From: Myxococcales bacterium
GTDB taxonomy: Bacteria; Myxococcota_A; Polyangia; Polyangiales; Ga0077539
Length of the DNA stretch: 64,000 nt
Reading direction: 5' to 3'
NCBI GenBank assembly: GCA_030652255.1
Contig: JAUSAZ010000062.1
Coordinates: 39,369-103,368 of the forward strand
Shown: positions 7,639-14,538 of the stretch, in pieces
Position numbering within the stretch: position 1 is the stretch's first letter
How the letters are laid out: every line of letters begins with the position of its first letter
The notes under the pieces: generated by a model
Databases searched by the model: none
Told to the model about the DNA's origin: nothing
The model's input: only the letters and a program-made list of their open reading frames with translations
Made by a program: the position numbers and the translations under genes

Positions 7639-8289
7639 ATGGACAACAGGGAATTCAACATGCCGCTCCTCGGGGACGACTTTCCGACGCTGGAGGTGCA
7701 GAGCACCCACGGTCCGATGAGCATCCCGAAAGACCTCAAGGGGTCGTGGTTCGTGCTCTTCAGCCACCCGGGGGACTTCACCCCGGTGTGCACGACCGAG
7801 TTCGTGGCCTTCCAGCGCCGCATCGCGCAGTTCGACGCGCTCAACACGAAGCTCATCGGCATGAGCGTCGACCAGGTCTTCTCCCACATCAACTGGGTGA
7901 ACTGGATCAAGGAGAAGCTCGACGTAGAGATCACCTTCCCGATCATCGCGGCCAACGACGCGATCGCCAACCGCCTCGGGATGCTGCACCCGGGCAAGGG
8001 CTCCAACACGGTGCGCGCGGTGTTCGTCGGGGACGCCGCGGGCAAGGTGCGGCTCATCCTGTATTACCCGCAGGAGATCGGTCGCAACATGGATGAGATC
8101 GTCCGCGTGGTGAAGGCGCTGCAGATCTCCGACAAGCAGGGCGCGATGCCGGCCGACTGGCCCAACAACGACCTCATCGGAGACCGGGTCATCGTCCCCC
8201 CGGCGAAGGACGTGAAGACCGCCGGGGAGCGCCTCAAGAAGTACGAGGGCTACGACTGGTGGTTCGTCCACAAGCCGCTCGAGAAGTGA
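7639..8289 (+). CDS. 1-Cys peroxiredoxin (Prx6-type)
   Basis: 216 residues; reduces hydrogen peroxide and organic hydroperoxides in the cytoplasm. The peroxidatic cysteine is in [14 protein letters not shown] (about residue 53), with the Thr/Pro and Arg environment of the family. It is the only cysteine in the protein, so there is no resolving cysteine and it belongs with 1-Cys enzymes that need an external thiol. The C-terminal arm ([13 protein letters not shown] then [10 protein letters not shown]) is typical of the long Prx6/archaeal group. A strong AAGGAGG site at 7622-7628 stands 10 bases before the ATG. It is a single gene with converging neighbours, and may protect against light-driven oxidants in this pigment- and flavin-rich region (inference). 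Confidence 0.92.
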   Translation: MDNREFNMPLLGDDFPTLEVQSTHGPMSIPKDLKGSWFVLFSHPGDFTPVCTTEFVAFQRRIAQFDALNTKLIGMSVDQVFSHINWVNWIKEKLDVEITFPIIAANDAIANRLGMLHPGKGSNTVRAVFVGDAAGKVRLILYYPQEIGRNMDEIVRVVKALQISDKQGAMPADWPNNDLIGDRVIVPPAKDVKTAGERLKKYEGYDWWFVHKPLEK

Positions 8290-8310
8290 CGTAGCAACCA
8301 GCGGCGCAGG

Positions 8311-8769
8311 TCAGAAGAACGGCTTGTGCTGCACCTCGCCGCCGTGCGCGGCCATCGCCAGATCGGCGTTCTCGCGGCAGGTGAGGCTGGGCGCCTCGAC
8401 GACGACCAGCACCTTGCCCTCGGTGAGGTGGCTGGCCAGGCGATCGAGGCGCCGGTCGGGCGAGCCAGCGCCCGCGAGCGCACCCCCGATGGCTCCGTAC
8501 AGCGAGCCCAGCGCGCCGATGGCGACGAGCCCCGCCGGGCCGGCGGTGATGCCGCCGACGATCGCTCCGAAGATGCCCGCGATCGCCGCTCCTTCGCGAG
8601 CCGACTGGGAAGCCGCCGTCTCGCTGATGCTCAGCACGCCCTCATCCAGGCGTCCCTTCTGGAGAACGACCCCGCAGTGATGCCTTGGTGTGCCGCTCGC
8701 CTCGATGGCGTCCATGGCGAGCTGGGCATGCTGAACGTCCTCGAACAACCCATAGGAAACGTGGTTCAT
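8311..8769 (-). CDS. Glycine-zipper stress-type protein of unknown function
   Basis: 152 residues. An N-terminal part (MNHVSYGLFEDVQHAQLAMD...) resembles the alpha/beta start of general-stress/DUF1269-like proteins that sense or perturb membranes. The middle (about residues 58-100) is a Gly/Ala-rich hydrophobic stretch with IAGIFGAIVGGITAG spacing, able to insert in a membrane. The end returns to a soluble strand (GKVLVVVEAP). Cysteines are sparse. It converges with the peroxiredoxin gene, 21 bases apart. I recognise the layout, not a proven family, and assign no activity. Confidence 0.7.
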   Translation of the reverse strand: MNHVSYGLFEDVQHAQLAMDAIEASGTPRHHCGVVLQKGRLDEGVLSISETAASQSAREGAAIAGIFGAIVGGITAGPAGLVAIGALGSLYGAIGGALAGAGSPDRRLDRLASHLTEGKVLVVVEAPSLTCRENADLAMAAHGGEVQHKPFF

Positions 8770-8789
8770 GGACGCACTGCTAGCACACC

Positions 8790-8957
8790 GTGTACCCGAG
8801 CTGGGACGGGCGCTATGGAGCAGGTCGGGCGGCGCTGCGCGGCGAGATCACCGGGTTGATCCGAGCCGAGGACATCGTGGCCGAGCACCCGCCGGCGGTC
8901 GACATGGTGATCAAGGAGATCACCGCCGCGCGAGCCGCGGGTCCCGACTGCGGCTGA
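8790..8957 (+). CDS. Possible small protein or gene remnant
   Basis: A 55-codon frame from a GTG reads VYPSWDGRYGAGRAALRGEI and then TGLIRAEDIVAEH, PPAVDMVIKEITAARAAG before a TGA. The helix-like Leu/Ile/Glu pattern and codon bias look protein-like, but no domain is recognised and no ribosome site is clear. It may be the end of a lost gene, lying between two minus-strand genes. Confidence 0.3.
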   Translation: MYPSWDGRYGAGRAALRGEITGLIRAEDIVAEHPPAVDMVIKEITAARAAGPDCG

Positions 8958-8987
8958 GCGCGTAGGTGAGGACGTTGCGCCGGGGTA

Positions 8988-9626
8988 TCAGGGCTGCGGC
9001 TCCACCACGCGCCCGGGCCCGAGGGCTACCTCGGCCCAGAGCGCGCCGCGCAGGTCGCCGGGCTGGTAGCCCGTGGCGCGGTCGCGCGGGTACGCGGCGG
9101 AGAGCACCTCGCGGACCTCGGCGGGGATCTGGTCCGCGGGGCCGTGGCACGTCACGCACACGCCCTCGACCGGGATGGGGCGCAGCACGTGTGCGACGGA
9201 GCCCTCGACGCGCTCGATGCCCGTGACCCCGGCGGCGGGCCGCTCGCCCTGCGCGCGGAGCCAGTCGGTCACCCACGCGGGGCCGTCGTTGGCGGGGTTG
9301 CGCAGCCGCAGCGAGGAGCGCCCCACGCGCACGCCGGACTCGCGCGCGATCGTTGCGGCGATCGACTGCGCCTCGGTGCTGCATACGCGCGCCGCCGCCG
9401 CGGGCCCGCCCTGGCTCATCGCAGCCGTGAGTCGCTGGCGGAGCGTCTGCCCCAGTCGACCCGCGGCGGCGCGCACGGCGTCCAATGCACGCGCGTCTTG
9501 CGCGAGCGGCGCGGCAACTGCGGGCGCGGGTGCGGGGACGGGTGCGGGGACGGGAGGGGGCGGCTCGCGTCGGCAGGCGGCCAGCAGCGCCACGGCGAAG
9601 AACAAAGCGGGATCGCGGCGGTCCAT
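8988..9626 (-). CDS. DUF3365 (Tll0287-like) c-type heme lipoprotein
   Basis: 212 residues. The N-terminus is a lipoprotein signal ending LLAAC (cysteine about residue 18), followed by a Pro/Ala linker. The rest matches the DUF3365/Tll0287-like domain: SLRLRNPANDGPAWVTDWL and a single heme-attachment motif CVTCH near residue 160. Family members are soluble or sensor-linked c-type cytochrome domains thought to sense redox state; here the form is a membrane-anchored single-domain protein. Start: the ATG at 9626 gives the signal peptide directly; a longer upstream frame is antisense to the next gene. It is divergent from the lipoprotein at 9703, leaving only 76 bp for both promoters. Confidence 0.82.
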   Translation of the reverse strand: MDRRDPALFFAVALLAACRREPPPPVPAPVPAPAPAVAAPLAQDARALDAVRAAAGRLGQTLRQRLTAAMSQGGPAAAARVCSTEAQSIAATIARESGVRVGRSSLRLRNPANDGPAWVTDWLRAQGERPAAGVTGIERVEGSVAHVLRPIPVEGVCVTCHGPADQIPAEVREVLSAAYPRDRATGYQPGDLRGALWAEVALGPGRVVEPQP

Positions 9627-9702
9627 GGCGGCGGGTGCGCAGCACGGAGCATGCCGCTCGCGGATCGTTGAACCAGCAGCGCCGCGGGGGCTACGAAGGC
9701 GA

Positions 9703-12084
9703 ATGGCCGTCCACCCACCGCACGTCCCGCTCGGCACCGGACTGCTCGCTACGGCGATCGTGACGCTGCTCGGCGGCTGCGGTGACCCCGCGCCGCCCGC
9801 ACCCGATGCGAGCACGCTCGATGTGTCCGCTGCTCCCGATACGGCGACCCAGGCGGACATCGTCAGCGACACCGGCGCAGATGCTTCGACGGTCGACGTC
9901 CCGACGGTCGACGTCCCCGTGGTCGACGCCCCGGTGGTCGACGTCCCCGTGGTCGACGCCCCGACGGTCGATGTCCCCCGGGACGCCGGGGCGCCATGTA
10001 GCACCGCGCGTGACTGCGACGACCGCGAGGTGTGCACCTCCGATTCGTGCGCGAGCGGATCGTGTCGACACGACGCGCTCCCCGCCGGCGTCGACTGCGG
10101 GGGGACCGTCCCGAGCGCGTGCGTCGCCGGGGTGTGTACGCCCGGGGCGGAGCTGTCCCTGCCGCTCCGCACGCCCGCGTGCACGATGTGGAGCCGTGTC
10201 CCGCCCGTGCAGAGCTACCTCGCGCCGGTGGTGACCGCGGAGGGACTCTTCGCCGCGTCGCCCGGCTGGCTCAAGGTGATGCGCCGCTCCGACCGCTGGA
10301 CCATGCAGGCCTTCCCCGAGCCCGTCGGCCCCGGCGCCTGGGGCTTCGTAGCCATCGTCGCCGGACCTGCGTGGATCGCGGCCGTCGGGACCAACGCGGA
10401 GGTCACGGGCGTCCCCCCAGCCGGTCTCGGGATGGTGGTCGTTCGCCAGGACGGCCGGTGGACGGACGTCACCCCCGAGGCGCTGCGCGGCCTGAGCCTC
10501 GCGGGGGCGTGGGCCACCGGCCCGGTGCTCTACGTGGCGACGCGCGGGGGCCGGGTGTTCGCGCGCGTGGGCACGGCGTGGCGCGAGCTCGCGGGCGCGG
10601 TCGGCGTCGACGGCTTCGGTGACCCCGGGGCGCTCTACCTCATCAGCCGCAACGTCGCCGGCACCACCGCCCTGTCGCGCTACGACGGCACCCGCGCGAC
10701 GGCCGTGCCCACGCCGCGCATCGGCGAGATCCGCGCCCTCGCGGGGCGCTCCGGCAGCGAGGTCTACGCGCTGGGCGATCGCGTGTACCGGGCCACCGGG
10801 ACGTCGCTCACCGCCGTGCCCCACGTCGACTGCGGCAGCGCGAACCTCATGTCCTACGAGCGCCTCGTCGGGGCGCCGGGCCAGCTCGCGGTCGTCGGCA
10901 GATGCGGCACCGCGCGCCGGGTCTTCCTCCGCGAGGGCGACGCGTGGGCCGCCGCCGGGACATTGCCGACGGGCCTCGGGGCCGCGACCTACCGCTTCGC
11001 GGTGAGCGCAGACGGGCAGATGCACGTGACCGACAACGGTCGCTTCTGGCACTACACCGCCGGGGCGTGGACCGAGCTGCCCGAAGACCTGGCGCCTCCG
11101 CCGAGCCGTCCCCGCTTCGCCGCGATGAGCGGGACGACCTCGATCGTGGGCCCTTCGTACGCCTCGATCTCGGCCTTCGGCACGACCTGGGCTCGTCTCG
11201 TGGGAGACCGCTGGGAGCAGCAGGCGCTCCCCGCGGGGCTGTCCGTCAAGACGGCGTGGGCCGCGCCGGACGGGACGATCTTCGCGGTCTCCCAGGGCAC
11301 CATGCCGGGGGTCTGGCGCTACGCCGCGGGCTCATGGACCCGCGACATCGCCTTCTCGGTCACCTCGTCGGTGCCCAGCTCGAACATCGTCGGGCGCTCG
11401 TCCTCAGACGTCTACGTGGCCTACGGCCTCGAGGCCGCGCAGCAGATCCGTCACTGGAATGGCGCCGCCTGGGGGACGGTGCCGTCGCCGTGCGGCGGGG
11501 GCGGCAGCGGTCAGACGGGCGTCGCGCGGCTCGCGCTCGCGGGCTCCGAGACGCTCCTCGCGTACTGCTCCGCCAGCGCCCTCAACGTCTCCCCCTACCA
11601 GCGCGACGGCAGCGGCGGCTGGTCGGGCGTGCTCCCCAGCGTCTCCGCGGCCACCCGCTTCGGCTTCATCGAGACCCTCGGCCCGGTCGCGTCGCCGTCG
11701 GCCATCCTCGGGCTGAACAACCCCGGGGGCTACCAGCTTCGCACCGCCGGGGGCTGGGTCGAGCGGACCTTCCCGGCGCCCCACACCGGCGCCGACGCGA
11801 CCGGCAACTCCTTCGCCTTCGAGGTGGTGCCCGGCAGTACTCCGTCCCGCTTCGTCGCGGTCATGAACGGCCCCGCCCCCTACCTGCGCACCGACGGCGT
11901 CACCTGGACGGCCCTCTCCGACCCGCTCGCGCGCCTCCCCACCGCCTCCGAAGACGCGTGGACCGACGGCCGATGGGTCATCGCTCCCACCGTCTTCGGC
12001 AGCACCAGCGCCGACCCCAGGGACGAGGCCATCCAGGCGCTTCGCGCCGCGATCCTGCGGTGCGACCTCGGAGCGCCGCCCTGA
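9703..12084 (+). CDS. Large surface lipoprotein with VDVP/VDAP repeats and beta-propeller-like body
   Basis: 793 residues. A signal peptide ends at TLLGGC (lipobox). Residues about 45-100 are a low-complexity Asp/Val/Pro linker with tandem VDVPVVDAP units. Next comes a cysteine-rich EGF-like segment (CSTARDCDDREVCTSDSC), a module widespread in myxobacterial exported proteins. The remaining 600 residues contain repeated W/G-rich strands such as GRWTDVTPEALRG and SWTRDIAF, suggesting a propeller of about 50-residue blades. Probably displayed on the outer membrane; substrate unknown. The frame is open farther upstream but only the ATG at 9703 gives a signal peptide. A matching linker style occurs at 18947 and 55747. 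Confidence 0.75.
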   Translation: MAVHPPHVPLGTGLLATAIVTLLGGCGDPAPPAPDASTLDVSAAPDTATQADIVSDTGADASTVDVPTVDVPVVDAPVVDVPVVDAPTVDVPRDAGAPCSTARDCDDREVCTSDSCASGSCRHDALPAGVDCGGTVPSACVAGVCTPGAELSLPLRTPACTMWSRVPPVQSYLAPVVTAEGLFAASPGWLKVMRRSDRWTMQAFPEPVGPGAWGFVAIVAGPAWIAAVGTNAEVTGVPPAGLGMVVVRQDGRWTDVTPEALRGLSLAGAWATGPVLYVATRGGRVFARVGTAWRELAGAVGVDGFGDPGALYLISRNVAGTTALSRYDGTRATAVPTPRIGEIRALAGRSGSEVYALGDRVYRATGTSLTAVPHVDCGSANLMSYERLVGAPGQLAVVGRCGTARRVFLREGDAWAAAGTLPTGLGAATYRFAVSADGQMHVTDNGRFWHYTAGAWTELPEDLAPPPSRPRFAAMSGTTSIVGPSYASISAFGTTWARLVGDRWEQQALPAGLSVKTAWAAPDGTIFAVSQGTMPGVWRYAAGSWTRDIAFSVTSSVPSSNIVGRSSSDVYVAYGLEAAQQIRHWNGAAWGTVPSPCGGGGSGQTGVARLALAGSETLLAYCSASALNVSPYQRDGSGGWSGVLPSVSAATRFGFIETLGPVASPSAILGLNNPGGYQLRTAGGWVERTFPAPHTGADATGNSFAFEVVPGSTPSRFVAVMNGPAPYLRTDGVTWTALSDPLARLPTASEDAWTDGRWVIAPTVFGSTSADPRDEAIQALRAAILRCDLGAPP

Positions 12085-12213
12085 TCCGCGGCCGCTGAAG
12101 CGGCGTGCCCCGCCGACTCTGGCGTGTACAGGAGCCCGCCGGGATGTGTAGAAGCGATCGGCTTTCAACCCACGGGCACGGGCGACGGCACGCTCCGTGG
12201 AGGGCTCCTCCCC

Positions 12214-13092
12214 ATGACGCACCTGTTTTCTAGCGATTTTCGGCGTTCGGGCCCCGGCGTCACCCTGGCGCTGTCAACCTGGTTGGCGGTCGCGGGGTGC
12301 AACCGCCCCACCCCCGAGCCCACCCGCCCTGCGCCCGCGGCGAGCGATGCGCCCGCCGCCGCGGCCCGACCCAACGCCCCGCGGCCCGTCGGGGCCACGG
12401 GCGCGGTCGAGGGTGTGGTGCGCCTCACGGGGTCGGTGCCCCCGCCGCGGCCGGTGGTCATCGACGCCGACGTGGCGCGCATGCGCGGCTGCGCCGAGAG
12501 CGCCCGCGGGTACTACGCCAACCCCTTCGGCATCACGGCGCCCGGGCCGTTGCCCGCGGCCCTGGTGAGCGTCGACACCCGCGGGCTCCCGGCGCCCCCG
12601 GCGCGGCGGCGCTACGCCACCTTCCAGGACTGCTCCATCGAGCCGCGGGTGCTGGCGATGGGGCTCAACGACACCCTGGTGCTGCACGCCGCCACCGACG
12701 CGCACCACCTCACCAAGGTCGACGGCCTGGGCGCCACCATCGCCCAGATGCTCATGCCCGCCGAGGACCAGGAGAAGCGCGTCCAGCGCCCCGGCCGGTA
12801 CATCCTGCACTCGGTGCTCTTTCCCCACTGGATGCAGACGCCCATCATCGTGTCGCCCCAGATCAACTGGTACTACGACCAGACCAACAACGAAGGGCGC
12901 TACCGCGTCGAGGGACTGCCCGCGGGGACCTACACCGTGCACGCGTGGTTTCCCGGCGCGGGCACCGCCGACGCCAGCGTGACCATCACCGCGGGCGCCA
13001 CCACGCAGCAGGACTTCGCCCTCACGGCGCTGCCCCCCTCGGAGGTGCGCCCGCCCGTGGCCCCCGCCGACGCCGGGCCGATCATCCCCTGA
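12214..13092 (+). CDS. Lipoprotein with cupredoxin-like and carboxypeptidase-regulatory-like domains
   Basis: 292 residues with a lipobox WLAVAGC and a Pro/Ala linker. The core begins AVEGVVRLTGSVPPP and has two halves. The first (about residues 75-205) contains FQDCSIEPRVLAMGLNDTLVLHAATDAHHLTKV and the HSVLFPHWMQTPIIV strand, like cupredoxin-type methylamine utilisation proteins. The second (about 215-275) is a carboxypeptidase regulatory-like beta sandwich (GRYRVEGLPAGTYTVHAW). It could bind copper through the conserved Cys/His set, but this is not proven. The ATG at 12214 has TGGAGG upstream and yields the signal; an earlier in-frame start adds a non-signal extension. It follows the large lipoprotein after 129 bp. 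Confidence 0.72.
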   Translation: MTHLFSSDFRRSGPGVTLALSTWLAVAGCNRPTPEPTRPAPAASDAPAAAARPNAPRPVGATGAVEGVVRLTGSVPPPRPVVIDADVARMRGCAESARGYYANPFGITAPGPLPAALVSVDTRGLPAPPARRRYATFQDCSIEPRVLAMGLNDTLVLHAATDAHHLTKVDGLGATIAQMLMPAEDQEKRVQRPGRYILHSVLFPHWMQTPIIVSPQINWYYDQTNNEGRYRVEGLPAGTYTVHAWFPGAGTADASVTITAGATTQQDFALTALPPSEVRPPVAPADAGPIIP

Positions 13093-13361
13093 AGATCCGT
13101 CGGGCGCGCCGCCCTGCCCAGAGCCTCCGTACTTTGGGAATTCACCTCAAGTCCTGATCCTGGCAACCGTTAGCTGACCTGTGCGTGTTACCTGCATAAC
13201 AGCTCGCAGGTCGCCCCGAGCATTCCAGGCAACTCGCCTTCCAGGTAATGCGTGCTAGACGCTCGAAGACGGGCTCTGGGGTCGGCGGGAAGGCACTTGT
13301 TCTTGTCTGTTCGTGATCTCTATCGATATCTTCAATCATCAACGATCACGAGGGAGAGCCG

Positions 13362-14525
13362 ATGAGCGAAGAGCGGGGGGGACGGCCTGGGCGGGTGCTC
13401 ATGGTCGACGACGAGGTGTCGGTGCTGCGGGTCATCGGGCGCGTGCTGCGCGGCGCGGGCCACGAGGTGGTCGCGGAGAGCAGCGGCCAGGCGGCGATGG
13501 CGCGGCTGGCGGAGGGCACCTTCGACGTCGTGCTGAGCGACCTCGCCATGCCCGGGATGAACGGGATCGAGCTCCTGCGGGCGGTGCGCGCGCACGACCT
13601 GGACGTGCCGGTGGTGCTCATGACCGGGGCGCCCGACCTGGACACCGCCATGCGCGCCATCGAGCACGGCGCGCTGCGGTACATCGTCAAGCCGGTCGAC
13701 CTGCCGGAGCTGCGCCAGCTCGTGCAGTACGCCGTCGACATGTGCCACATGGCGCGGGTGAAGCGCGAGGCGCTGCGGCTGCTCGGCGACGCCGACCGCT
13801 TCGTCGGTGACCGCGCCGGGCTCGACGCGCGCTTCGACCACGCGCTCGCCACGCTCTGGATGGCCTACCAGCCGATCGTGTCGTGGTCGCAGCGGAGCGT
13901 GTATTCGTACGAAGCGCTGGTGCGCAACGACGAGCCCACGCTCGCCAACCCCGGCAACCTCCTCATGGCCGCCGAGCAGCTGGGGCGACTCCACGACCTC
14001 GGGCGGCGCATCCGGGGCGCCGTGGCCGCGAGGGCGGCGGAGGCCGAAGGTTCGACCTTCTTCGTCAACCTCCACACCCGTGACCTCCTCGACGCGGAGC
14101 TGTTCTCCCCGGCGGCCCCGCTCTCCCGCGTCGCGCGCAACGTGGTGCTCGAGATCACCGAGCGGGCCTCGCTCGACGAGGTCGGCAACGCCGCCGCCGC
14201 GGTGACCCGTCTGCGCGCGCTGGGCTACCGCATCGCCCTCGACGACCTCGGCGCGGGCTACGCGGGGCTCACCAGCCTGGCGCAGCTCCAGCCCGACGTG
14301 GTCAAGGTCGACATGTCGCTCGTGCGCGGCGTCGACCGGGACGCGACCCGAAAGACCCTGGTCGGCTCGATGGTGGATCTCTCCAAGGCCCTGGGGATGG
14401 TCGTCGTCACCGAAGGGGTGGAGACGGCGGGCGAGCGCGACGCCCTGATCGAGCTCGGCTGCGATCTCTTCCAGGGCTACCTGTTTGCGAGGCCGGCGAG
14501 GCAGCTACCCGCCGTCGCCTGGTAG
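13362..14525 (+). CDS. REC-EAL response regulator (c-di-GMP phosphodiesterase)
   Basis: 387 residues. An N-terminal receiver domain (about 10-125) carries the acidic pair in MVDDE, phosphoacceptor D60 (VVLSDLAMPG), Thr in LMTGA and Lys in IVKPVD. After a helical linker comes an EAL domain (about 155-382) with YEALVR (E184), VNLHTRDL, LEITER, LDDLGAGYAG, VKVDMSL, TEGVE and FQGYLFA, all residues needed for hydrolysis of c-di-GMP. Phosphorylation by a kinase should control the output; the hybrid kinase 13 bases downstream is the obvious partner. The 269-bp gap upstream is more AT-rich than its surroundings and may hold the operon promoter, although I could not fix its elements. Confidence 0.92.
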   Translation: MSEERGGRPGRVLMVDDEVSVLRVIGRVLRGAGHEVVAESSGQAAMARLAEGTFDVVLSDLAMPGMNGIELLRAVRAHDLDVPVVLMTGAPDLDTAMRAIEHGALRYIVKPVDLPELRQLVQYAVDMCHMARVKREALRLLGDADRFVGDRAGLDARFDHALATLWMAYQPIVSWSQRSVYSYEALVRNDEPTLANPGNLLMAAEQLGRLHDLGRRIRGAVAARAAEAEGSTFFVNLHTRDLLDAELFSPAAPLSRVARNVVLEITERASLDEVGNAAAAVTRLRALGYRIALDDLGAGYAGLTSLAQLQPDVVKVDMSLVRGVDRDATRKTLVGSMVDLSKALGMVVVTEGVETAGERDALIELGCDLFQGYLFARPARQLPAVAW

Positions 14526-14538
14526 GAGCGGAGGCGCC

